From assembly GCA_002493305.1 (NCBI GenBank), contig DKYJ01000052.1, positions 1 to 9,141 of the forward strand: a stretch of DNA of 9,141 nt, read 5' to 3'. The notes beneath the pieces are model-generated. The model had not been told where the DNA came from. It did not search any database and saw nothing but the letters and a program-made list of their open reading frames with translations. A program made the position numbers and the translations under genes. The stretch comes from Clostridiales bacterium UBA7103 (GTDB taxonomy: Bacteria > Bacillota > Clostridia > Oscillospirales > Oscillospiraceae). This document shows, in pieces, positions 1-5,830 of this stretch (position 1 is the first letter of the stretch; the number at the start of each line of letters is the position of its first letter).

Positions 1-23
1 CGGCGCGGGATCATCCCGCGCCG
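1..23 (-). terminator. Probable intrinsic terminator of the hydrolase-membrane gene
   Basis: A perfect 10-bp inverted repeat (arms 1-10 and 14-23, loop TCA, very GC-rich) lies 41 bases past the stop codon of the minus-strand gene ending at 65. Any U-tract would lie outside the window, so only the hairpin half of the terminator is visible. Confidence 0.6.
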
Positions 24-64
24 GGGGCGGCGTATTGTTATGTATGCTGTTGTTTCATCGAGAC

Positions 65-1927
65 TTATGCCAGCACGGAGGCGAGGAACATGGTGTTTGC
101 CACAGTCATCATGGTGTAGAGCGCGGCGATGGTAAAGGAGCCTGCGTAGATATTCCCGGTCTCCTTGAAGAAGCGGCGGCTGATGATAGTGCCGACGGGG
201 ATGAGGAATACCAGCGGGAAGAGGTTTACTATGCGCATGGAGTTGAAACGGAACACGCCCGCAGAGATGATGCCCTGATACTGGATGAAGATAAGCACGG
301 CGATGCCGGCGATGTTGCCGATGCAGCTAAGCAGCAGAGTGAGCCACTCCGGGCGGCCCTCCACGCGGTTGCCGCCGTTTACGAGCAGGGAGTTTACAAG
401 GTAGAAAACGGCGAAGGCGGGGACATAAGCCACGAAGTAAAGGAGCTTCTGCACATTGAACACGCGCATATCAATGACCCAGATGCGGTAATCAGTATTG
501 AACACCAAATCGGAGAAGAAGAGAATCACATACGCGACGCCAACGGTGATCAGCGCCAGAAGCAGACTCTTCCAAATGACGCGGGCGGAGGTTTTTACAC
601 CCCAGCAGGCCGGAACGCCCTTCTGAGCCTTGTCCTTGGTGATAAAGTAAGATACGAGGAACACCGCCAGCAGCACAATGGCGACAATGAGCGTCCAGCC
701 CGCAAGCTCGTTGGTGTTCGGCTCACCGAACCATTTCGAGAAGGTGTAGGGCACGCTGATGCCTTTGCCGATCCACTTGAGCATGACCGGGACAACAAGC
801 AGCGCCGGCAACACGAGGTTGATGGTATAAGTCAGCCAGTAAACGCCCTTCTTTTTGCCGTCGGCGAGGGCGGGAGCGGGCGCAGGCTCAGCCTGAGCAA
901 GCTCGCCGAAAAACTTCGTGCCGTGGATGAGCATGGCGGCAAAGGGGAAGAGGAACAGGAAAATGCCGACAAGACCCACCAAGTTGAAAAATTCCTTCCA
1001 CTGCCAGATCTGGTCGTTGCTCGCTATCTCCTCATAACCGGCAGGCACGCCGAAGCTGGCATAGAAGAATTCAATGACATTTGCGCAGCTTGCCTTGGAG
1101 AAGTGGTTGAGCGGGTGGATCTCATTGTTCTGGTTGATAACGCGGATATGCTCCTCACCGCCGATAGTGCCGGTATATATTTTGTGGTTTTCAACCGCGC
1201 CGGTGACATCAACACCGTCGAGCTGGTTTACAAAGCTGATTGCGTTGCTGCTGGTCAGATACTCCGCCGGGTTTCCTGTGTCGCCCTTGAAGAACCATTC
1301 GTCATACTTAGCCGCCACAACGCCCCAATCTATGGTAAGCTCCACCGGCTGTGCCACACCCTCTATTTCGTAGGGGGCGATCTGCGGGTCATAGCCCATG
1401 TCAAGCACGGCGGATACCTTATTATCCCCAAGACCCAAAGCTTCCTGCGTGAAGTAATACTGAACGGTGGCGTTGGAGATTATACCGCCCATGGAGTGCC
1501 CCGCCACGCCGACCTTGTCTCTGTCAATAAAAGTATAGGACGCGCAGGCGTAGTCAATTATCTGGCGCATGGCCTGACTTGCAAAGATGCTCGCGTCAGC
1601 CACTTCCATATCGGAAGATCCGTGGTTATACTCGTCTATCGAAATTACCGCAAAGCCTCGGCGGGACAGCTCGATCATGTTCAAGTCCTGATGGTCAAGG
1701 TTGTTGTAGCTGCCGTGGGAAACGACCACCAGAGGAACTTTGTTATCGGGCGAGGCCTTTTTGGGGATATATATCTGGGCGTTTACCGACTTCCCGTCAG
1801 CCACCACCACATTGATGTCCTTCACGCTGACAGCGCCGAAGGAGGACTGGAAAAGCGAAGCAAAGACAGAACTTACAAGGCATAAACAGAGCGCGACTGC
1901 AAGCACGATTTTAGTGCTTTTTTTCAT
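65..1927 (-). CDS. Membrane-bound alpha/beta-hydrolase fold protein with a polytopic C-terminal domain
   Basis: A 620-residue protein. Residues 5-25 form a signal peptide or signal anchor (MKKSTKIVLAVALCLC). Residues about 35-295 resemble an alpha/beta hydrolase: an oxyanion-type HGS at 71-73, the nucleophile elbow GHSMGG at 143-148 with Ser145 as likely nucleophile, and a probable catalytic His in HPLNH (271-275). The acid residue is not obvious. Residues about 314-616 contain roughly eight hydrophobic segments. The hydrolase part therefore probably sits outside the membrane, held by its own C-terminal domain. The substrate is unknown; esterase or peptidase-like chemistry is possible. The frame is open to an ATG at 2008, but that start would put the -10 box inside the gene. 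ATG at 1927 has GAGAGG upstream and begins a typical signal sequence. It is transcribed alone, with a MarR gene immediately upstream on the same strand and an operator-like palindrome at its promoter. Confidence 0.85.
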   Translation of the reverse strand: MKKSTKIVLAVALCLCLVSSVFASLFQSSFGAVSVKDINVVVADGKSVNAQIYIPKKASPDNKVPLVVVSHGSYNNLDHQDLNMIELSRRGFAVISIDEYNHGSSDMEVADASIFASQAMRQIIDYACASYTFIDRDKVGVAGHSMGGIISNATVQYYFTQEALGLGDNKVSAVLDMGYDPQIAPYEIEGVAQPVELTIDWGVVAAKYDEWFFKGDTGNPAEYLTSSNAISFVNQLDGVDVTGAVENHKIYTGTIGGEEHIRVINQNNEIHPLNHFSKASCANVIEFFYASFGVPAGYEEIASNDQIWQWKEFFNLVGLVGIFLFLFPFAAMLIHGTKFFGELAQAEPAPAPALADGKKKGVYWLTYTINLVLPALLVVPVMLKWIGKGISVPYTFSKWFGEPNTNELAGWTLIVAIVLLAVFLVSYFITKDKAQKGVPACWGVKTSARVIWKSLLLALITVGVAYVILFFSDLVFNTDYRIWVIDMRVFNVQKLLYFVAYVPAFAVFYLVNSLLVNGGNRVEGRPEWLTLLLSCIGNIAGIAVLIFIQYQGIISAGVFRFNSMRIVNLFPLVFLIPVGTIISRRFFKETGNIYAGSFTIAALYTMMTVANTMFLASVLA

Positions 1928-1955
1928 GTGTATCTTCCTCTCTTTTTGTATCTGT

Positions 1956-1983
1956 CCGACCCGTGTCGACCCGCGTCGGGTAT
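1956..1983 (-). repeat. Tandem 10-bp repeat with hairpin potential in the hydrolase-gene leader
   Basis: Two adjacent copies of GACCCGYGTC (1958-1967 and 1968-1977) lie between the predicted transcription start (about 1983) and the ribosome binding site. On the minus strand the same bases can form a small hairpin ACCCG-ACG-CGGGT or a CCGAC/GTCGG pairing. The function is unknown; it may only be a 5' stabilising hairpin. Confidence 0.4.
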
Positions 1984-1989
1984 GGTTAG

Positions 1990-2018
1990 ATAATAACATT
2001 TTGTTCATATATGAACAA
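1990..2018 (-). promoter_or_regulatory. Promoter of the hydrolase-membrane gene
   Basis: On the minus strand, -35 TTGTTC (2018-2013), a 17-bp spacer and -10 TATTAT (1995-1990), preceded by TGT, which is an extended -10. The predicted start of transcription is near 1983, giving a leader of about 56 bases. This promoter supports translation from 1927 rather than 2008. Confidence 0.65.
2001..2018. promoter_or_regulatory. Perfect 18-bp palindrome, probable MarR operator
   Basis: TTGTTCATATATGAACAA reads the same on both strands. It covers the -35 box and most of the spacer of the hydrolase-gene promoter, where a bound dimer would block RNA polymerase. Size and symmetry fit the 16-20 bp palindromes bound by MarR-family dimers, and a MarR gene starts about 600 bp upstream. 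That this particular repressor binds here is inference. Confidence 0.65.
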
Positions 2019-2065
2019 TTAGCTTTTTTGACGAAAATAATTGCGAGATTTTGGCGTAATTATAC

Positions 2066-2104
2066 AAAAAGCGCCCGACCCTGTTTTTGACAGGATCGGG
2101 CGCT
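2066..2104 (-). terminator. Intrinsic terminator of the MarR-family gene
   Basis: The stem pairs 2070-2083 with 2091-2104 (14 positions, one C/A mismatch) around a 7-base loop. On the minus strand it is followed by TTTTTGTATAATT. It starts 15 bases after the MarR stop codon and separates that gene from the hydrolase gene. Confidence 0.85.
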
Positions 2105-2118
2105 GCGAAATCGGTTCA

Positions 2119-2616
2119 TCAGTCGATTCTTTCAAGAAGCTCTTCGGACAGTTCTCCCCAGCTTGAACCCAAGGTGCGAATTGACCTTTCAAGCTGCTCT
2201 ATCTGCTCGTCAGAAAATCCCTCCAGAGAATTGAAAAACGCGGTAAAAACCTTTTGAATGTCGCGGGTATAGTACTGGATATAGGTGTTTCTGCCTTTTT
2301 CCGTGGGCTTCAAGACTATGTTTTTCTTGTTTCCCGAAATGCGGTATCTCTCAATGAGTCCGTTTGAGAGCAGATTTTTGGAGGCTTTGGTAACTATACT
2401 CTGCAATATGCCAAGGTCTTTTGAGATGTCAGTCATGATTTTGTTCTCGTTTTCAAACTCGCATATGTACTCCAATATCTGATACTCATGCTTTGACAGC
2501 GCTATACCGTCAACAGGAGGCATTGTTTTTATGATACTGCCCCGGTTTGAGGTGTTTGAATAATAAATAAGTGCTCTTACCAGTTCCCGGTATCTGCCCA
2601 TCCACTCAAGCTTCAT
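2119..2616 (-). CDS. MarR-family transcriptional regulator
   Basis: A 165-residue winged helix-turn-helix protein, normal length for MarR. Residues 1-35 would form the N-terminal dimerisation helix. Residues 40-58 (LSKHEYQILEYICEF) are the usual helix before the DNA-binding unit. Residues 61-90 (MTDISKDLGI to NGLIER) are the helix-turn-helix. Residues 91-109 are the wing, ending in the family-typical LKPTEKGR. The C-terminal helices at about 112-163 complete the dimer interface. The frame is open to 2673, but ATG at 2616 has GGAGG eight bases upstream and the promoter (2645-2673) lies inside the longer version. The gene looks more AT-rich than its neighbours. The ligand cannot be read from sequence. 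The adjacent hydrolase-membrane gene, with a palindrome over its promoter, is the most likely target. Confidence 0.9.
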   Translation of the reverse strand: MKLEWMGRYRELVRALIYYSNTSNRGSIIKTMPPVDGIALSKHEYQILEYICEFENENKIMTDISKDLGILQSIVTKASKNLLSNGLIERYRISGNKKNIVLKPTEKGRNTYIQYYTRDIQKVFTAFFNSLEGFSDEQIEQLERSIRTLGSSWGELSEELLERID

Positions 2617-2644
2617 TTGCCATGCCTCCAAAGAATATGTATCT

Positions 2645-2673
2645 ATTGTCCCACGATTTGTCCGCCATGTCAA
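2645..2673 (-). promoter_or_regulatory. Promoter of the MarR-family gene
   Basis: On the minus strand, a consensus -35 TTGACA (2673-2668), a 17-bp spacer and a weaker -10 GACAAT (2650-2645) preceded by TGG (extended -10). The predicted transcription start is near 2638, a leader of about 22 bases. A short inverted repeat, TCAAT-N5-ATTGA (2670-2684), overlaps the -35 and could be an autoregulatory site, but it does not match the 2001-2018 palindrome well. Confidence 0.6.
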
Positions 2674-2689
2674 TTCATGATTGATATAA

Positions 2690-2720
2690 ATAACCCGACG
2701 GAAGCACAGCTTCCGTCGGG
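2690..2720 (-). terminator. Intrinsic terminator of the MFS transporter gene
   Basis: A perfect 12-bp stem (2694-2705 with 2709-2720) with loop ACA, followed on the minus strand by TTATTTATAT. It lies 20 bases after the transporter stop codon and just upstream of the MarR promoter. Confidence 0.85.
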
Positions 2721-2739
2721 CGTGATCATATCAGGGCTA

Positions 2740-4074
2740 TCAGTCGTCCATATCCTCAAAGGCCTCAAGCCCGCGCTTTAGTTCCGCCTTGGCGTCGCCG
2801 TGCTTCACCTGAAGCATGGTCACAAAGCTCAGCGCAACGAAGATGGCCGCATAGGGGAAGAGCACTCGGTAGCTGATATGCTCCATAAGAGAGCCGGCCA
2901 CTATGGGCGTGACCACCTGCGCCGCCATGGACGCGGTGTAGTAGTACCCGGTGAACTTGCCCACATCGGAGCCCTTGCACATTTCCACAACCATGGGCAG
3001 GGAGTTGACATTGATGGACGCCCACGCAAGCCCCACCAGCGCGAACACCACGAACATTATGGCGTTTATCGAGTGGAAAGTGGTGGTCAGCACGAAGCCC
3101 AGCAGGAAGCAGGCGGCAAGGAGGATAACACCAAAGAGAATGGTTTTCTTCCTGCCCACCTTGGAGGCCACAGCGCCGACCGGTATGTAGGAGACTATCG
3201 CGCCGACGGTGGCAATAAGCAGGCAGGTGGACGCGCCGCCCAGACTTTGACCCATGACCTCGCCTATGTAGGTTGTAAACCAGGTGGTCACACCGTTATA
3301 GCCCATGAACCAAAGGGCGATGGAGGCCAGCAGGAAGCCCAGCGAGCGCTTGACCTCCTTGGGAAGCACCTGATTGCCTGAACCGTCGTCCTTGGCAAGA
3401 TCCCACTCCGGATGCTCCGTCTCGAGCGCGCGGTTTTCCGCCGCGAGCTTCGGCTCTTTAACCGTCAGAAAGAGAACCGCTATAGCGATGAACATCAGCG
3501 AGGAGACAACGATGAACAGCGGCTGATAGTTCACATGGCTCAAGCCCTCGACCTTGGAGTTGGGGTACATCACCGCCGCGACTGCCAGATACAGCACGCC
3601 GCCCACAGCGCCCATGAGATTGATGATAGCGTTGGCCTTGGAGCGCAGGGGCTTGGGCGTCACATCGGGCATCAGCGCCACGGCGGGGGAGCGATATGTG
3701 CCCATGGCCACCAGCAGCAGACCCAGAACAATGACGAAGGAGGCAAGCTTGAAGGGGGAAGGCTCCGCCGCGTAGCCGTTGTCGAGCAGCGGCAGAATGT
3801 TCATGAGGATCACGGCGCAGCCCGTGCCGAAGAGGATAAAGGGCATGCGCTTGCCGATTTTGGTGTCGGCCTTGTCCGAAAGACTGCCGAACAGCGGCAG
3901 CAGGAACAGCGCCAGAACATTATCAGCCGCCATGATAGCGCCGGAGAAGGTCTTGTTCAGATGAAAGGTGTTCGTCAGGATGAGGGGGACGATGCCGTCA
4001 TACATCTGCCAGAAAGCGCAGATGGACAGAAAGGCCAGACCCACGAGTATGGTGCGCTTGTTATTCAGCTTCAT
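2740..4074 (-). CDS. MFS transporter of the SLC45/GPH-like sugar:cation symporter type
   Basis: A 444-residue inner-membrane transporter with about twelve membrane segments, normal length for the superfamily. The MFS motif A loop is at 63-78 (GSLSDKADTKIGKRMP), with a second version at 302-311 (VASKVGRKKT). Residues 128-152 (RSPAVALMPDVTP, then RSKANAIINL) and 349-364 (LAWASINVNSLPMVVE) are patterns I associate with the SLC45/sucrose-transporter-like branch near the GPH family, which moves glycosides with H+ or Na+. The central loop at about 205-240 is hydrophilic, and the tail from 424 is charged. The start has AGGGAGA upstream. It is a single-gene unit, divergent from the phosphodiesterase gene. 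No glycosidase or sugar kinase is nearby, so the substrate is unknown. Confidence 0.85.
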   Translation of the reverse strand: MKLNNKRTILVGLAFLSICAFWQMYDGIVPLILTNTFHLNKTFSGAIMAADNVLALFLLPLFGSLSDKADTKIGKRMPFILFGTGCAVILMNILPLLDNGYAAEPSPFKLASFVIVLGLLLVAMGTYRSPAVALMPDVTPKPLRSKANAIINLMGAVGGVLYLAVAAVMYPNSKVEGLSHVNYQPLFIVVSSLMFIAIAVLFLTVKEPKLAAENRALETEHPEWDLAKDDGSGNQVLPKEVKRSLGFLLASIALWFMGYNGVTTWFTTYIGEVMGQSLGGASTCLLIATVGAIVSYIPVGAVASKVGRKKTILFGVILLAACFLLGFVLTTTFHSINAIMFVVFALVGLAWASINVNSLPMVVEMCKGSDVGKFTGYYYTASMAAQVVTPIVAGSLMEHISYRVLFPYAAIFVALSFVTMLQVKHGDAKAELKRGLEAFEDMDD

Positions 4075-4112
4075 GTGTTTTCTCCCTGCAACATATAAAT
4101 GTTATTGGAATT

Positions 4113-4141
4113 ATTTTACAATATTTTTCCGGAATATACAA
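4113..4141 (-). promoter_or_regulatory. Promoter of the MFS transporter gene
   Basis: On the minus strand, -35 TTGTAT (4141-4136), a 17-bp spacer and -10 TAAAAT (4118-4113). The predicted start is near 4106, a leader of about 30 bases. A second, weaker possibility is TTGTAA-N17-TTATAT slightly downstream. It lies back to back with the plus-strand promoter at 4150. Confidence 0.5.
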
Positions 4142-4149
4142 CCAAAAAA

Positions 4150-4179
4150 TTGACGCTGGGGCCTGCATAGTGGTAAAAT
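4150..4179 (+). promoter_or_regulatory. Promoter of the glycerophosphodiester phosphodiesterase gene
   Basis: -35 TTGACG (4150-4155), an 18-bp spacer and -10 TAAAAT (4174-4179) with an extended TGG directly before it. The -10 falls inside the longest possible reading frame (GTG at 4170), so translation must begin later, at 4233. Confidence 0.65.
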
Positions 4180-4232
4180 ATAAAATAAAAGAAAAGGTGA
4201 TCATCAGCCGACAGAAAATGGAGGTGCAAGGA

Positions 4233-5045
4233 ATGAACAAAAAACGCGCTGCGCTGTCTCTGGCAGGGCTTGCCGCCGCGCCGCTTTTCATTTTCGCGCC
4301 CGGCCGCAGCAGCCGCCGTCAGCGCGCACCCTTTACGGGGGTGAACTTTGCCCACAGGGGCCTGCACAGCCGGGATAAGTCCGTGCCGGAGAACTCTCTG
4401 GAGGCTTTCCGCCGTGCAGCCGCCGCGGGCTACGGGATAGAGCTGGACGTTCAGCTCAGCCGGGACGGGGAGGTTGTCGTTTTTCATGACGATACCCTTG
4501 ACAGGGTGTGCGGTGTGTCCGGCAAGGTCGCGGACAGGACGCTCAGTGAGCTTCAGCAGCTGCGCCTTTGCGGCACGGAGCAGACTATTCCCCTGTTTTC
4601 TCAGGTGCTGTCCGTCATCAGGGGCAGAGGGCCGCTGATAGTGGAGCTTAAAAACGGCAGGCGCAACAGGGAGCTTTGCGAAAAGACTCTGGCTCTGCTG
4701 GAAAATTATCGGGGCGATGTTTGCATAGAGAGCTTTAACCCCTTCATTGTGGGCTGGTTCCGGCGGCACGCGGGAGAGCTGCTGCGCGGGCAGCTCGCCA
4801 TGCCCGCAAAGGAGTATGAGGGCTGGCCAAGAGCCGCCGCCGCGCTTTTGAGCCGCACCGCGCTCAACTTTATTGCCCGTCCCCAGTTTATCGCCTATAA
4901 GATAGGCCCCCGCCCCGCGCCGGTGCTTATGGCGAAGCTTATGGGCGCGATGAACATAGGCTGGACTTCCCACGAGCCGCGAAACGAAAAAGGCCGCGAC
5001 GCGGTGATTTTCGAGTTCTATAAGCCAAAGGTAAAGTATAAATAA
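4233..5045 (+). CDS. Glycerophosphodiester phosphodiesterase, N-terminally membrane-anchored
   Basis: A 270-residue GDPD-family enzyme (TIM-barrel fold). The family cleaves glycerophosphodiesters, the products of phospholipid deacylation, to glycerol-3-phosphate and an alcohol with a divalent metal. Visible signature residues are His41-Arg42-Gly43, Glu54-Asn55, Glu70 and Asp72 (metal ligands), His85-Asp86 (second catalytic His), Glu138-Lys140 and Glu166-Phe168. All key positions appear intact. Residues 5-22 are hydrophobic after MNKKR with no obvious cleavage site or lipobox, so the catalytic domain is probably tethered outside the membrane, although cytoplasmic placement is possible. Start 4233 is chosen for GGAGG upstream and because the promoter excludes earlier codons. 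It is a single-gene unit divergent from the transporter. Confidence 0.92.
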   Translation: MNKKRAALSLAGLAAAPLFIFAPGRSSRRQRAPFTGVNFAHRGLHSRDKSVPENSLEAFRRAAAAGYGIELDVQLSRDGEVVVFHDDTLDRVCGVSGKVADRTLSELQQLRLCGTEQTIPLFSQVLSVIRGRGPLIVELKNGRRNRELCEKTLALLENYRGDVCIESFNPFIVGWFRRHAGELLRGQLAMPAKEYEGWPRAAAALLSRTALNFIARPQFIAYKIGPRPAPVLMAKLMGAMNIGWTSHEPRNEKGRDAVIFEFYKPKVKYK

Positions 5046-5060
5046 GAACGAATTGTTCCG

Positions 5061-5102
5061 CGCCCGGAGCGAAAAAACTTCTTGATTTTTTCGCTCCGGG
5101 CG
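5061..5102 (+). terminator. 17-bp perfect inverted repeat: terminator of the phosphodiesterase gene, overlapping the next promoter
   Basis: Arms 5061-5077 and 5086-5102 pair perfectly (CGCCCGGAGCG plus A6 against T6 plus CGCTCCGGGCG) around the 8-base loop CTTCTTGA. It begins 15 bases after the stop codon. The T-run is inside the descending arm and no U-tract follows, so it is not a textbook terminator. The loop carries the -35 box of the next gene. Confidence 0.55.
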
Positions 5103-5111
5103 TGATATTAT
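5082..5111 (+). promoter_or_regulatory. Promoter of the DUF2798 membrane-protein gene
   Basis: -35 TTGATT (5082-5087), an 18-bp spacer and -10 TATTAT (5106-5111) preceded by TGA (extended -10). The predicted start is near 5118, giving a leader of about 118 bases. The -35 lies at the loop of the upstream inverted repeat. Confidence 0.6.
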
Positions 5112-5126
5112 TCCGGCGTAATATCA
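5103..5126. promoter_or_regulatory. Operator-like inverted repeat over the -10 box
   Basis: TGATATTA (5103-5110), eight spacer bases and TAATATCA (5119-5126) form perfect 8-bp arms centred between the -10 and the transcription start. The location suits a repressor dimer. No regulator gene is adjacent, so the protein is unknown. Confidence 0.45.
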
Positions 5127-5133
5127 AAACAGA

Positions 5134-5215
5134 ACGACACATGCAGCGCTCTGCGCGTAAGACTGATCACGGGACAACTGTTGTATCAGCCGCGCCTTGG
5201 CTCTGCGTGTGTCGT
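5134..5215 (+). ncRNA. Structured mRNA leader (cis-regulatory RNA candidate) before the DUF2798 gene
   Basis: The 82-base segment ends 10 bases before the AAGGAGG ribosome binding site. By eye it folds into one long hairpin. The closing stem pairs 5134-5146 with 5203-5215 (13 bp, one G-U). Next comes an internal loop, then GCGCG/CGCGC (5153-5157 with 5191-5195), then CTGAT/ATCAG (5163-5167 with 5185-5189). A 6-base bulge CACGGG on the 5' side is followed by ACAA/TTGT (5174-5177 with 5181-5184) with loop CTG. A competing local hairpin (GCAG-CGCT-CTGC, 5143-5154) would break the closing stem. It matches no riboswitch class I can recognise. Confidence 0.5.
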
Positions 5216-5236
5216 TTTGCGCTTAAGGAGGAAACT

Positions 5237-5803
5237 ATGCCGAAAACTAAATTCCAGAGAATGATCTTCGCCTTTATCACCGTTGTGATAACCGTCCACG
5301 CCTATGTGTTTTACAGCCTATATGTGGTAAACGGCGCGGCGCTCATGTCTGCCGCCGGGGAGAACAGTGTCTTGCAGGCAATAAACGCTTTGGGCGGAGT
5401 GTATATGTGCGGGCGGAATGTGCCCATCTGGGCGGTGGTGCTGACGGAGTTTGTGCTGGCCTACGGCCTCGAGGTGCTTGTGGGCAGCCCGGGCTCCCTG
5501 AAGCTGGCGTTTATGAACTTTGACCCGACGAGCACCCACCCAGTGCTGCTTGAGACGGCGATCATCTGCGCAACCGTTAGCATAATGTGCCCGGCCATGA
5601 GCTTCATCGCCGCGTTTCTATATTACCCGTATTATGAGGGATTTCATCTTTTGACGCTGCTTGCAAATTGGCTCAGGCTCGTGTGCCTGAATTTCCCCTT
5701 CGCATTTTTCACGCAGCTGTTTTTCATTCAGCCCCTTGTGCGCAAAATTTTCAGCATCGGCATGCGGTTAGGGGCGAAAAAAGAACCAAAGCTGTGCCGC
5801 TGA
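5237..5803 (+). CDS. DUF2798-type small integral membrane protein
   Basis: A 188-residue protein with four hydrophobic segments at about 9-31, 62-84, 103-128 and 138-168. The two halves look like diverged repeats. Each starts with a helix carrying a polar or Cys/Pro kink and ends with an aromatic-rich helix; the second ends NFPFAFFTQLFFIQPLVRKIF, the ending I associate with DUF2798 proteins of Firmicutes. No enzymatic motif is visible and the biochemical role of the family is not known. ATG at 5237 has AAGGAGG six bases upstream. The frame is open further upstream, but that part is the folded leader and has no ribosome binding site. It is expressed alone from its own promoter, and its stop codon lies in the loop of the shared terminator. 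Confidence 0.75.
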   Translation: MPKTKFQRMIFAFITVVITVHAYVFYSLYVVNGAALMSAAGENSVLQAINALGGVYMCGRNVPIWAVVLTEFVLAYGLEVLVGSPGSLKLAFMNFDPTSTHPVLLETAIICATVSIMCPAMSFIAAFLYYPYYEGFHLLTLLANWLRLVCLNFPFAFFTQLFFIQPLVRKIFSIGMRLGAKKEPKLCR

Positions 5804-5830
5804 GATGGCACAGCTTTGGTTTGAGCTTTA
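5778..5830. terminator. Bidirectional intrinsic terminator between convergent genes
   Basis: A perfect 15-bp stem pairs 5784-5798 with 5807-5821 around an 8-base loop that contains the TGA stop of the plus-strand gene (5801-5803). On the minus strand it is followed by C, six T and CG, serving the AAA+ gene that ends at 5828. On the plus strand it is followed by TTTGAGCTTTATT, a weaker tail. Confidence 0.8.

Noticed and set aside
35..1885. Long open frame (616 codons) on the plus strand opposite the hydrolase gene
   Set aside because: It is antisense to a gene with signal peptide, GHSMGG and membrane helices. Its own product is rich in His, Gly, Glu and Arg with no domain, and no ribosome binding site is seen. 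It is a by-product of GC-rich codon use.
4116..4973. 285-codon minus-strand frame opposite the phosphodiesterase gene, and frames at 2800-3381 and 3412-4098 opposite the transporter
   Set aside because: All are antisense to well-supported genes, lack ribosome binding sites and domains, and have typical shadow composition.
5134..5215. Reading the 13-bp inverted repeat before the DUF2798 gene as a miniature transposable element
   Set aside because: No target-site duplication is evident, the interior itself folds in register with the closing stem, and its position fits an mRNA leader. It is not excluded without a genome-wide copy count.
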